Shown here piece by piece: positions 36,101 through 48,662 of a stretch of 64,000 nt of DNA. This DNA is from Cryptomeria japonica (taxonomy: Eukaryota > Streptophyta > Pinopsida > Cupressales > Cupressaceae), in assembly GCF_030272615.1 (NCBI RefSeq), contig NC_081406.1, forward strand, positions 210,898,997 through 210,962,996, read 5' to 3'. Numbering within the stretch: position 1 is the stretch's first letter; every line of letters starts with the position of its first letter. The translations under genes were made by a program, and so were the position numbers. A model generated the notes under the pieces. It worked only from the letters and a program-made list of their open reading frames with translations, was not told where the DNA came from and did no database searches.

Positions 36101-37914
36101 AATAATCTACTTAGAAACTCCTCTTGATGTCACTTGTGAAATTTGGAAGTCTCAAGATCAAAAGGTCAAGGCTACTCAAGGCCAAATTACTAGCATGATA
36201 ACATTGACCTACCTTGGTATGACCACCATGACAAAATTATCTAAAGGGTGTGCATATTTGTTTAGGAAGTAGATGGGGCCTTGAAACTTATCTGATTGAT
36301 TTTAATAGAGGTTTCATGTTCCTAATAAATGTACCTCTTTTGGATTAGTAGAAAATATACATATCTACATGCAAACTTAATATATCTTTGTACACATGAA
36401 AAACAAATAATGCAACCTAAAATATCAAATATTTTAACCTAGTAAATGGGATGATGTGGTCTAGAAGCTAATTGGGATGACTAATGGCAACATGTAAAAG
36501 CATCCTAAGAGATCTTATCTCTTTACTTGCAAGGGAAGTGCCAAAAAATAGCCAACCTTCTCTTCATACACTCTTCATGAATGATTAAAAATGAGATATG
36601 AAACCCAATAATTAGTTTACATTCAATTGATAAAGGTTTGACTTTTTCTTAAATTCTTTTTAAATCATCAATGAACTATAGAGATTGATATGAAGGTTGG
36701 GTGGCTATCAAATAAATGGCATAATGAAAGTCCAAATCCTAGTCAAGATAAGATATAATAATGATACACTTATAAACAATGATGGATTTGAATCCCCAAT
36801 AAATCTAATGTAATGATGTAATAACTAGAGCATAATCTAATGTAAGGGAAGGTTTAATTTTTCTTTTATTATTGGTGAACTGTAGAGATTGATATAAATG
36901 TTGTATGATTGTCAAAAAATTATGACATAATGAATGTCCAAAACTTAATCAAAATATAATAATGATACACTTGTAAATAAGGATGATCCCAAACCCTTAG
37001 CAAATCTCATGTAAATGACATTGAGAAAATTGAAATTTTAGTTAGAATGAATGATAAACCCTAACTTGGTCAAACCTAGGTCACGTAGGAATGTTGGGTT
37101 CACAAAACATGTAAGGGAAAATCAACCAATTACATAAACATTTAGGCTAATTAAGCAATCAACTAACAATTATAAATGAGCTTAGAAAGTTGACATTAAA
37201 TGTTGTAATTAATAGCTATAAATAATTTTTAAAAATTAAATAAATTAAATGAGAGGTGCTTAGCTATAATCTAATGAAGGTGGGAATTTAGATGTGTCAA
37301 AAGTCCATTCACCATGATATGAAAATTTAATAACTTATTAAATAAATATTGCTGTTCAGTAAATTTGATTGTGTGTTATCCTAGTTTACCTTTGTAGGTG
37401 TAGATTTTAACTTCTACATATAATTAAATGCATGATTTATGGGTCTAATTTTGCTAAATGCTTTTGATTGACATTTGTTTACCTCTATACATAGTCTTTG
37501 AATCTAGTAAGGAACATACAACATTTAAAGAAACCTCTTATAGGATTTTTTTGCTAAATTATATGGCTTATGTTCTACTTAGTTAGACCCGTATATAGAT
37601 TGATTTAAAAATAATTAACCAATGCCTAGAATAATAAACACGCTTACAATATGTTCTTAGAATAATAATACAATGCTTCATTATCTTTTTTTATTCTTTT
37701 GAAATTAAATATTAGATGTATTCAATAGATCTCTAGATGATTATTTTTTAATTAGGTTTAGTTCTTAAATACACTACGCTAGTATTTAGTTTGGAATAAT
37801 TTGTACTTTAGTTAGTTTACAATAGCTAAAAAATATCAACAAGACTTGAGATTTATAAATTTGAAATTTCATTCTTAAGTTTCATGAGTGTGAAAATGGT
37901 CTAAGATACATTCT
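36101..37914. other. AT-rich spacer with a tandem duplication of about 200 bp
   Basis: The block containing GAACTATAGAGATTGATATGA, GTCCAAATCC and AATAATGATACACTTATAAA (about 36640-36800) recurs at about 36860-37010 as GAACTGTAGAGATTGATATAA and AATGATACACTTGTAAATAA. No gene is supported. Confidence 0.6.
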
Positions 37915-38643
37915 ACTTTTGTAACCCTAAACCAAGTAAGGAATGGAAAGTCTTTAAATCAAGATTGATATCAAAATAGAATGAAGATAAGATAATATAA
38001 TTTACCAACTTTTATATAAAAAATAATATCTAAATACTAATCATTACATAAAAGACAATGAATAATTAGGTAAATGCAACATTAATAAGAAAAGACATTA
38101 ATATGCAATTTTCACCATTATAGTGTTGTACTTTAGTATATTTATATTTTAATATAAGGGAGGTTCTAAATATCTACTCTTGTAACCCTAAACCAAGGTA
38201 AGGAATGGAAAGTCTTTAAATCAAGGTTGATATCAAAATAGAATGAAGATAAGATAATACAATTTATCAACTTTCATATAAAAAATAATATCTAAATACT
38301 AATCATAACATAAAAGACAATCTAACAATTAGGTGACAACACTAATCATTAGAGTATTGTAGTTCAATATATTTATATTTTAATATAAGGTAGGTTCTAA
38401 ATATCTATTCTTGTAGCCCTAATAATTAGGCGAACATAACATTAATAAAAAAGACATTGATATGCACTTCAATATATTGAGGTTTTAAATATCTACTCTT
38501 GTAACCCTAATCAAGGTAAGGAATAAAAAGTCTTTATATAGAAAAGTATTTAAATATAAATCATTACATAAAAGACAACCTAACAATTCGGTGAACGCAA
38601 CACTAATAAAAAAACAATATGTAATTTTCATCATTATAGTGTT

Positions 38644-39190
38644 TTTGATTAAAAAAGTAGCGTTAACAAGGGCGCTGACCCAATACAAAGAGACCTCAAT
38701 CCCTCAACGATTAGCGTTAACTATTGCTAATTGTTTTTGAAACAACACAACGTTAAGAAGGGCGCTGACCCATTACAAAGCCAAAGGCTATCAAAAAAGA
38801 CCAAGCAGGGGTGCAAACCCCAAAAGGACAAAGTCGGACTGGCTAAACCAACCCAGACAGCTGTTGCAAAGCGGCAACACGCTGTTGCAGCGGAGCACCA
38901 ACAAGAGAAGGAACGCCAAGAGCATAGTGAAAGTGATAAGCAGGAGCAACAGGAGGAGGATCCAAGGGGGCAGAAGGGGCCGCACCAACAGTAACATCAA
39001 CCAGGGCTTCATCAGCTGTAAGGGGCACCTCATCATGGGATGAATCAACCGAAACAGAATTTGAAGCATTAATCGTCAAGTGGTCCTCCGTAGCATCTTT
39101 CCACCAAGTAGCAGCACCTTTGCGACGAGAGAGAGAACAGTCAGAAGCAAGGTGACCCGTTGAGAAACACCTTCCACAACGAAACACCTT
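38644..39190 (-). mobile_element. LINE (non-LTR) deletion derivative with 15-bp target duplication
   Basis: CATCATTATAGTGTT occurs on both sides (38629-38643 and 39191-39205), a long duplication typical of LINE target-primed integration. On the minus strand the insert opens inside an ORF1-type zinc-knuckle frame and passes into a 3' tail. The tail segment with GGGTCAGCGCCCTT...AACG occurs twice (about 38755-38778 and 38660-38690), ending in an A-rich TTTTTTAATCAAAA. RT is absent, so it was mobilised in trans or formed by internal deletion. Confidence 0.85.
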
Positions 39191-39196
39191 CATCAT
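38843..39196 (-). pseudogene. LINE ORF1 fragment with CCHC zinc knuckle
   Basis: The frame encodes VFRCGRCFSTGHLASDCSLS, an intact CX2CX4HX4C knuckle as in plant LINE ORF1 nucleic-acid-binding proteins, followed by a Pro/Ala/Ser-rich tail. Its first codons lie in the target duplication, so it is 5' truncated. It runs out in LINE tail sequence. Confidence 0.75.
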
Positions 39197-39262
39197 TATA
39201 GTGTTGTGCTTCAGTACATTTATATTTTAATACAAGGAAGGTACTAAATTAAAAAACAATAA

Positions 39263-41804
39263 CAATTATAGCCAAATTGAAGTTGTTAGAAATCTGGCCT
39301 CCACAAATTCAGACCTAAAAGTCTTATAAACGTCAGCCGTGGAAAAATAGCACAACATAGAAGCAAATAAATAATAAAAACCCCATAACTATTCAAAAAT
39401 AAAAATTTAAAATAAAAAGGAATATTTGCGGCAGGTCGAGTCTCGATTCACGGCAAAATTCGATTGAAAAGTGATGAAAAGACATTGAAATTGAAATTGA
39501 CGAAAAAGACAATCTGTTTTGATGAATCACTACCTAGTGCAGACAAAAATGATTATAAATGGCGTGATAGAGATCCACTGCCCAGACCAAAAAATCAGAT
39601 CAAGAATATGTGGTGGAAGCTGGGTGCGGAGATTACCAACAATTTTTTTCTCTGGTTTCACTGTGCAGCTGTCGGACTCTCGTTAGCTTCAGTAAACTCT
39701 GGTTTTAAACATGGTACTTACTCCTGTTTAAGGATCTACTTAAGAATATTATCCGTCAGTTTTCGCTTTTTATTTTTTTTAAATTTTAAAATTTCAACGG
39801 CTTAGGCCGTTAGGATTAAAGAAATATGTAATGTTGAAAAACATTTGCAGAATGGCGGTTTGCCTAGTCCGGAGTTCGAATCGCAGGAACTTGTCTGTGA
39901 GAAAAGTTAAAAACAGGGGATATTTCTAGCATATTCCGTTTGTTTCCTTGGTAAGATGATTTTGCTGTTGGAAATGTTGCAAGCAAAGCTTACAAGGTTT
40001 GGAATGATTTTGGTGTTTGAAATGCTTGGAAAGCCTTGTGCAGGGCTACCTTTTTCAACTCGGGAAAGTAGGCTACCGATACTGCTCATATTTACATCTT
40101 CACGCCACACCGTTCTGTCTGCGAAAAGGTTGGTGGCTGTACACAGCTACTTTTGTTTTAAAAGCTCCTATGAGTATAGGAAAGCCTCCAAAAATTGGCG
40201 TATGTAGGCTTTGAGTGACCGACACAGCTACTTTTTCTATACATACGAGAAACTTTTTATGGATTCACTTCCACCTTATTTTGTATAAAACAATTTTTAA
40301 AGATCAGAGACATAAAATTTCTACAGGAAAAATACCTACAGTCACTCCAAACTATTCTTTTTTAAAGTATTTGCTTAATTTGAATATTTAATAGAATGTA
40401 CACGAGTTTTTCAGTTTACAGCTGTGTCTACTTTGACAAGTTCTTACTTTTTCTCAAAATATCTTTTCAATTTTTTATTTTTTAAATAATATGGATTTTT
40501 TCCTAAAATTTTACCTATTTCTATGTTTTTCTCAAAAGAATTATTTCAAATTTCTTATTGTTTTTTTAGCGAATATGGATTTTTTCCGAGAATTCTACTT
40601 ATTTTGCTTTTTGTGTCAAATTCTTTTAGACCATTGTAAAAACAGCAAATTCTGTATTTTCTTCAAAGTACGCTTATCACATTGTTTCAGGAGAAGAATA
40701 ATCTGCTTTATCATTAAAGAAATAAAAATCGTTTCTATCGCTGTGCATAGAAAAGAACAAAGAATATTTTTCTTTGAGTTTTTCCTGTATAGCGTTGTAA
40801 TTATAAATATTATATTTAATTCGTGCCGTAGAAATTCTTATATAACGAAAATGTATATTTATTTGTGGGCCTTGTAAAAAAATAATCTATTCTTCCACTG
40901 TACGCAATTATTTCCCTAGATTTGCATTGTACTTATAAGTCTTTTAGAGTAGCAGAGCATTGCTAACTCTCGTTTATCTTCCATTAAATGTGTAAAACAT
41001 CTGTTACTTTCCATTTCATAATCAAATATAGGTTGCATATTATCTAGTCAGATCTGTTCGCCAGTCCGTCTATAAATCTAAAAGCTAAGAAAATGTAGTT
41101 TTTGGAAACAACAATTCACAAAATCCTGTAGAATGCAAGTCTTTAAGCGATTTTGTTTAATGTAAGTTTGCAGTGGAAATGTATATGTGCAAATGATGGT
41201 CTTATACATATCCGATTCGAAACAAATTAGTTCAAAGTTATTTTCTTTTCTCAAATGAGCGTCCTCTGACCATGATTATTTTGAATTCATAGGATTTCGA
41301 TGCAAACGCAAATAATTAGCACTGTTTTCTTACTGCAAATGAAAAACTGTTCACTCGAAGAATTTTCTAAACGTTTCTGCATTTTTAACTCTAAACTGGC
41401 AAGGTCAATATCGGATGGTAAATATAGGCAGACAAATTCCCCAGCTTCTCAAAAAACTGGCCAACTATGAACAAATGGGAGTTGAAAACGTGCTGTGCTT
41501 TACAAACACGTGGTCAGAATGTTTCAAATTTTCTTTGATGACAATTGGCATAATATTTGACAATCTTCAATAGTGGATACCAGAATCGTAATATTGTAAA
41601 AGCATTAATAATAGAGTGCGAATATCTGAATAAATATAAATCTATTTATAATTTCTCTTTTAAATTGCATATTCATGTTTTACACTGATTTTGCAGGGGA
41701 TAGGGCAGCCCGCTGGTAAAGTTGTCGCTCATCGCAAAATGGAGTGAATATAATGGCACGAATTAAGAATTCTCGGAAATGCAGCGGCCAATGTCCCCAC
41801 ATTC
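39263..41804. other. Spacer upstream of putative host exon
   Basis: No TE is recognisable. A small + frame at 39464-39805 is Lys-rich at its start with no known motif. Two tRNA-like patches occur: GAGTTCGAATCGCAGGA at about 39869, resembling a pol III box B, and CCGCTGGTAAAGTTGTCGC at about 41710, resembling the 5' part of a plant SINE. Neither is a full tRNA or SINE. Confidence 0.5.
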
Positions 41805-41814
41805 GTATAAATTA
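41805..41814 (+). promoter_or_regulatory. TATA box upstream of putative plastid-protein exon
   Basis: GTATAAATTA lies 41 bp before the ATG at 41855, which would give a short leader of about 20 nt. Confidence 0.5.
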
Positions 41815-41854
41815 ATCGCATTCATATACTTATTTTGCCGTTTTGGCTGCTACA

Positions 41855-42145
41855 ATGGCAGTTGTGGCTCCGCTCTGTAGTTGGGCCGATTGCAGTTGTG
41901 CAAGCTCGAATCCCTTGGCGAGAAGAGCTACGAGACGACTGACACGTGTGAATAATCACCAGGCTCTGTCCAGGGATTACCGGTTGCCCTCCACAGGGAA
42001 AGAGGTAACAGGGGAAAATTTGGTTCTATTATGCGGAACGAGGCCTAAATGTAGCTCCAAAGAATCCCTTTTCTTTGGAGAGAGCAGACTTTTGCATTTT
42101 CAAATCGACTTTGGTCAGAGAAGGATGAAGAACATTGGTGCTATA
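41855..42145 (+). CDS. Putative first exon of a plastid-targeted protein
   Basis: The ATG at 41855 opens 97 codons. They begin MAVVAPLCSWADCSCASSNP and are rich in Ala, Ser and Arg with almost no acidic residues for 25 residues, as in chloroplast transit peptides. The later part is hydrophilic and ends RRMKNIGAI just before AGGTCAG, a possible splice donor at 42146; the ORF reads on to 42298 without homology-like features. Codon use and GC are higher than in the surroundings. Downstream exons were not recognised, so the gene may have a long intron or be a fragment. The protein family is unknown to me. Confidence 0.45.
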
Positions 42146-45100
42146 GGTCAGAATCATAATTTTACTAGTTTTTTTCAGGCTTTCACTACATGCGCTTATT
42201 TTTTGTTTTGTTTAATGAAATGCTTTTGGGATTGTCGCCTGGGATTTTATAATCCCAATATTTTGGGTCTTTCTTGCCTGACCCAAATGTGTCTTTGAAT
42301 GTAAGAGTAATTCTACTGGGGGCTAAATAACTATCTGTTGGAAGCTTCAAGCTTTGACTAAATGTAGTAATTATAAAAATGCTTTCCCACAAGAATTGGA
42401 TTCGAAAAATAGATATTTCTATCCTAATTCAATTCTAGGTGCCATTTGTTCGTAAATGGTTACAGTTCAAATTATTCATAAATGTTCATCGCTCAAATGG
42501 TTTAACGGTGAAGGTGTTTTCATAAAGACCCCACCAGATTCCATTCTTTTTGAGTGCAGATTTCTTACATTTTGGTAAGGTAAAGAGATTATGCAAATAT
42601 GGAACGGCCTTCCAAGAAAATGATCAGTCAAGGTCAGGGGGTTGACTAATTAGCTTTAACTTTGCAGCCTTATTATCAAACTAAAACAACGAGTTAGACA
42701 GAGACCATGGTACAGTGTTACAAAAAAGTACATTCCCAAACAGCCACAAATTGGATCGATCCTCCCAATTTCTTCTTAGATTCTCCTGCATCCAAATCCC
42801 GCCTCAGGCCATCGTCTTTTTTCTCCCTTTGCCCCCATATCCCTTTGGAGACAAAGTGCCACAAATTCAGCTATATGGCTGTAACTGAACTTCTTTATTT
42901 GGTTTGACCGACTCTCGTGATGATGAACTGTTATAACTTATAACTGATTGATAACATCAATTGGGGATTATTATAAATTATAATGGAAGTAGAGTCCCAA
43001 TTGATTCCAGCAAATGATTACAAGAGCTGATGTTACACCCTTAATCAAGGATTTGATTATTAAAAAAAAGTTACTTTTTCATAGTTTGTTCAACTAAAGA
43101 GATTCTTAACTAATGGACAAGAATTACCTCTGAGACCTTGGTAGCTTAGCAACCATGCAAACTTCAAGATATTACTGTGGTGAGTATCATAATATTGGTT
43201 TTCCTTTCAGAAATTACTGTCAAGCATTTTTGAAACATTCAGACGAAATCTTGGAGTGGAATTTTGTTTTCACATATTTGGCTTTCTGACATTTTTTAAA
43301 CGAACGAGTGCTGGCTTATTTATGGAGTTTTGGTTGAGGGTGCAGGGATCTATATCATCAAACACATTTCTTAGGCACATTTCTAATTTATTTGCCTCAT
43401 CAGAGTCAACTCCATTGGTCTTTAGAAGCAGTTTCACTTGTGGGATGCTTTTGGAATTTTTAGTGGTTGCCTTGTATGCGCTTACATGTATCTGTGATTT
43501 TTCCAGTTAGCTCCACCATATCATCTATTTGAAAGGGTATTTACTGTGCATCTCTATTTCCTCCTTATTGTATTCTTATCCTGATGCATAACTGCTATGA
43601 TCTGATATCAATTGTTAAAACAACAAGAATACAATCATAGTTCAAAAATATCATGTTATGATCCATGAGACATGTTAACAATTAGTTTAGTACCTTGAAA
43701 CAAATACTTTCTTATTGAGGATATCAAGAACTCAGAGCTTTGAGTGAGTTGTCAAGAGACTTGAAGCTACATTCCAAGGTTGAGCACCATGATTGTAAGA
43801 GGTGGGAGTGGAGGGATTCTATGACAAGAAAAGACAACCTTAATGAGAGACACCTGCTACAACTAACACACTTTCTTCAAAGTTCAACCAAGCTAATGGA
43901 AGGTGATGAGAGAGGATGCCAAAAAAATCAATGTCATGGTTGATGGGGCAGTTGGTTGTGTTGGAGCAAGTAATGTTTTAATTTTCCTTGGTATGGGCTT
44001 TGGTTGTCTTTCTCTTCTTGCCTCAATTATCTTGTCTCGTAGTATGTTTTGACAACTGATCCCTAGTTATGGCTGTTTTTCTAAGCATGGATGGTTATTG
44101 TTGGTAGTCAATATTATTTGTCAACAACTTAAAAGTAACAATTCACCATTTTGCAGGTATTCTGTTTTCTTGCATGATGGTTTTATATAGTTGGTTTACT
44201 GCATCAAGTGGTTGTGGAATGTGGTTTGTTGAGTCATTGTCATTTGTGTGGTAATTCGCTATTGGCCTCTATGCTTCTATAGATTGGTTCTTGGGTTTTC
44301 TATATATATCTCTTGATATTTTGAAGTATATGTCATTAGTGTCGGTACATCCACCATGGAGTATTTCAATAATTATGGTTCTGATGTATTGTATTTTGTT
44401 GAGGTTAGAAATGTGTGGTGGGCCCTTGTTACTTAAGAGATTAAAGGTGGACCCTTGTTAGTTTGGCATTATATTATGGGCTTCTATAGATCTCTAGATG
44501 CTTGGCATCGGCCTGGGGGAGGTTTGTAGATCTTTTGATGACCCTTAATCTGTTCATAAAACCCATCCAAATTAAGCCACATGGCACAGACTGATTGGTT
44601 TCATTTCCGGTAGATCTATGGATGGTTGTAGGCACCTCTCTAGCAATCTACAAATATTTCAAAACCATTGATCTCTGCCCACTTTGCTATCATACTTTGT
44701 TCTGTGTCTATCGGATGTTAGACCGTGTGGCATTTGGGTAGAATTTGAAAGTTATACATATTGTGGAAGGGGATGCTTCATGTTGGTGTCATGAACACTT
44801 GTGTTTTTCATATTAATTGAATTCTATGTTCCATAAAATTTTTCACTGTTTTTGGGATAGCTACAATAAACACAATGGGACACATTTTGGGGATGGTAGG
44901 GGGCAAGAGGCCTCTTTTTAGGGGATAGTAGGAGGACACATTTAAAAATGATTGAAAATTTAATTTATTCATATATAGGGCATTCATCATATACAATATA
45001 GAATCAAAATAACACTAGAGCTGAATTGAGAATTCACATGAGACTTGACACACAAATTAACAAAAGTTCATTGCTGTCATTGTCAGTGTACATATATATA

Positions 45101-46980
45101 TTTTAAATTATTATTTTATAACAATTGTTGGATAGACTCTATCATTTAAGATCCAAGAATATTGGTTTTGACCATGTGTCTGACAAAGTGCATGCAAGAT
45201 CACAAATCTTTTCTAATGCTTAGCATCTAAATGAGAATGCAGATCTAATAGGAACCTTCAGGAAAAACTGTCGAACAAATGACTATAATCTTGAAGAAAC
45301 TTGCTAAGTATATCAACACACTAAAGGAAATTTTTTAACTCACAACACATTTTTTATTTTCATAATAATATCACGGAAAATGTTTGTATTGTATGGCAAA
45401 GGAAAGAGGTTGTGTAGCAAAAAGGTGCCAAGTGTGACAAGGAGACTTCTTGCATAGCCAAAGGAATACCTTTTGTGCCAATGAAGATGCTTGCACCAGA
45501 AAAGACATTTACTTTGCACAGCAAAGTGGCCTCTTGCACTAACAAAGCTATCCAATTTGCAGAACAAAATGACCTTTTATGTAGGCACTAGAAACCCTTG
45601 TGTAGCAACTAGTATCCCTTGTGCAGCAACTGGAATGACTTGTGCAACGACTAGAAACACTTGTGCAGCAACAAGAATATACTTTTGATGCTCTTTTGCT
45701 ATACTACTGTTTTCTTTCTTTGTCTTCTCACAAAATGCGAAATGATAAAATGAAGGAAATTTATGTTTTGAAGTGCAAGTATCTTTGTTTTAGGTTTAGG
45801 GTTGTGTAAATGAGTGGAACCCTTTTTTTTTTTTTTTTTTTTGCATGGTGGTCCATAGGGGACAAATTGTCCTCCCCAAGATGGTTTGGGGATGTCTAGA
45901 TGACCCCTTGTTGTCTTGGGGATGACTGACTATCCCTGCTGATTTTTAGGAATTTCTAGGATGTCCCTATGTTTTTCTAGAGTCGACATGGCCCCACAGA
46001 CTTTTCCTAGCCATCCTTGCATCCTTGAAATATCTTGGGGATGAGAATGATTGGAATTACCTAGGGGACACATTCCTATGCAAATTTGATTAAATTCCTA
46101 TGTTATAAGGGTGTTTCCTTCCTTGTATTGATTTGGTGTAATGGATAGAGAAAATATGCTTATATGTCTCAAATATGAAAGAAGTACCTTACTAGTGTGA
46201 AGATTTACATACTAGGCCTTTATGGTGATATTTTGTGCTTTGTTGGCATTTTGTTGAGTAGAGATGACATATACATGCCTCTACATAATAATCAAGTTTG
46301 CTCCTCACAATGTTGTTAATATTGTGAGTGTTTACTAAAATATTTGGGCATAGTAGGCTGCTGAGAAATGACTTATTCATTATATCTCTTTCACCTTGCT
46401 AAAGCTAGTGATACAATCTAGTTTAGTTAAGAAGTCTCACCCTTGGCTTCTACAAGTCTACTTTAAGTTAGTAGATTTGCCTCATGCACTCAAGAGTTTG
46501 CAGCAATTAGATCATTTTTCTTGATTGAGCAACCAAGTATAGATGTAATTGGACTTGGAGGATGGAAAGCATGGAGATATGTGAGTTTTCTATGAGGTTT
46601 ACATTTGCGATTTTGCTATTAGTTCATCATGCATCTTTGACCAATAGATTGGTAGAGGATCTCAAGATGAGTAAGCTTGTGCCTTTTCCTTTTAGGGAAA
46701 TTCATTAACAAGAATTTTTGGTCTGTCAAATTTCCATTTTTGTATTTTAATTGCTTTAAGATGACCCATGGCTTGGTTCTTCTATTGTCGTTTTTTATAA
46801 TTGAGAAAGTGATCCTAGTGACATGCAATGGCTTTCCCTCCAAAGTGAGTGAAGTGATACAATGGGTGGTAGCCATATTTGAGATGAAATCCCATTCTCC
46901 TTGTTTGAAATTTAGTCTTAGGCCAATGGAATGGCATCTTGTCTTGTTTCTTCATAGTCTTTTAGGTCAAATTTGGTCCT
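42146..46980. other. Putative intron or intergenic region
   Basis: No supported gene. Several short + frames (42707-42907, 43256-43510, 43740-43943) show no motif. The stretch 45840-46070, after a run of about 23 T (45819-45842), has repeated GGGGAT and GTCCCC blocks like those at 11840-12010. Confidence 0.5.
45587..45682. repeat. 21-bp tandem repeat
   Basis: Four full units and a partial one, of form ACTAGAAACNCTTGTGCAGCA, start at 45587, 45608, 45629, 45650 and 45671. As 21 is a multiple of three it stays open in one frame (heptad TRNTCAA-like), but there is no other sign of coding. Confidence 0.92.
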
Positions 46981-47261
46981 TGTTGATGTGCTTTTTAGGC
47001 ACATGCGAACACAAAATAAAATACCCAAGAGTATCTTATCCTCTCTTGAACAAAATCTCTCAAATGTTGAAGATTAGCTTAAGGATCACTTGAGAAGACT
47101 CCAAGGTTCATGAATGTAGGGTCACTACGTCTGGATAAGCTCTGTTGGTTGATGTGATATGTTGGAATCACAAGGGGACTTACATTTGAATGCCCGAATG
47201 CTTGAATTGCTGGAACTTGATCATCTGATATTTCAATCTTGTGATGCTTTTTGTCCTAAAC

Positions 47262-48033
47262 TGTAAATGATATTCAAATTTATGTTCAAAATCTAAAGAT
47301 TATAGATTTTGTCTCTCTTTTATTTTCTAAGAAGACTTTCTTTCTATATTTACTTGAAGATATATCCAATATTTTATTGCTGGTTACTGATCATAATTTC
47401 CTTTGTATTGCAGATCGCTGTATAGAACATTGATTGATTTCGATATCTTTCTACAGCACTCGAATGGCATATATATATGTAAATAACCTTTGATCAAGGC
47501 ATGCCTTGACCGGGCATGTCTCTTGACATGTCCGATCAAGACATGTCTTGATCGTATGAAGTAGATGCCGTTTCATAACAAATAATAACAAACTTTGTTT
47601 ATACCCGATACCAATCGGTGTCATTTCAGATGCTAATGATTATTGATTAACCCGATAACAATCGGTTTATTATAAGTGCAGATCGATAACCAAAATCGGT
47701 GATAGTTATCATACACGATAACTATGATATGCAATATTAATACGATCTGATCTGAAACATATGAACACAATCATGGCATAAGTAATATGATCATAACACG
47801 ATCAATGGCAAGTTTGTATATGTTGTTTAAGTATCGATATATGCAAATCGATACTTGAAATCATGAAATATATATGAAGATGATTATAACAAGTTTATTC
47901 AATCAAACTGATTGATCAACATAAAGTCTACCATTTGTTTTGTAATTTCATCAATAAGGTAGATGATTGAATGAGAGATAAATGAAGTCTCTCATTCAAT
48001 CATTTATTTGACCGACGCTACTTAGTCCCAACA
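47262..48033 (-). repeat. Copia 2 LTR (3' LTR on its own strand)
   Basis: Starts TGTAAATGATATTC, ends AGTCCCAACA on the + strand. It contains an imperfect palindrome TGATCAAGGCATGCCTTGA... and GACATGTCCGATCAAGACATGTC (about 47492-47550). The adjacent PPT (48034-48042) reads AAGAGGGAG on the minus strand. Confidence 0.96.
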
Positions 48034-48662
48034 CTCCCTCTTAGCTAGGGAAGATAAATGGAGAACTATTTAAACTTTGAGATAATCATCTAAGTATATA
48101 GCATCACATTTCACATGATAACCAATATGTCATATAGCACATGACAAGTGTAAATATCACATCATCTCGTGATAAAGAATGTTTCCTATCTCATGATAGG
48201 ATGTATTACATAACCTCGCAATACAAAGGATCATATCACATATGCTCGTGACATGATGTATCACATAACACGTGACACATAAATATATCACATCATCTCG
48301 TGATATAGATATCACATAACACGTGATATTAGTATCGCATAACAAGCGATACCATGGACATAAAATGCCTGAGAATATTAAATTCTCTTTATATCCAGGT
48401 TATGGTATGTGCACTGACATTACGTGACATAATGTCTACCATAACATATCATGGCACATCCATGAGTCAAGATGATATCAAGTCAGCATGATATCAACAT
48501 TACAAGATCGTCACCTTATAATGTTAAATACAAGTGTTCATTATCTAAAAGATCGTCACCTCTTAGAAATGTACACAGGGGGTGGAGCCCATAAAGTCAT
48601 AACACGACAAAAGAAGTTTACACATTAAACATCTCATATATTAGTACAGATTACAAAGCAAA
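48034..48662 (-). other. Copia 2 3' interior with short TATCACATAACACG repeats
   Basis: Beyond the PPT the sequence has many short repeats of the type ATATCACAT(A/C)... and CGTGATA (48140-48350) and no frame. It is the 3' untranslated part of copia 2. Confidence 0.6.

Larger units (their letters stand above)
37915..39262. repeat. Satellite-like tandem array, interrupted by LINE
   Basis: Units begin TTGTAACCCTAA at about 37918, 38182, 38410 (TTGTAGCCC) and 38499. The first two are about 260 and 230 bp and share TAAGGAATGGAAAGTCTTTA, ATCAAAATAGAATGAAGA, AAAATAATATCTAAATACTAA and a TTTATATTTTAATATAAGG end; later units are deleted versions. The last unit is split at 38643/39191 by a LINE insertion and ends near 39262. 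Confidence 0.88.

Noticed and set aside
38731..38994. Lys/Gln-rich + strand frame
   Set aside because: It is antisense to the LINE ORF1 zinc-knuckle fragment, which has a recognised motif.
39849..39900. Possible tRNA gene
   Set aside because: A box B-like motif is present but no cloverleaf with acceptor and anticodon stems could be drawn.
40491..40877. Phe/Leu-rich + strand frame resembling a membrane protein
   Set aside because: AT-rich DNA gives Phe, Leu and Ile codons by composition; no conserved motif or gene context.
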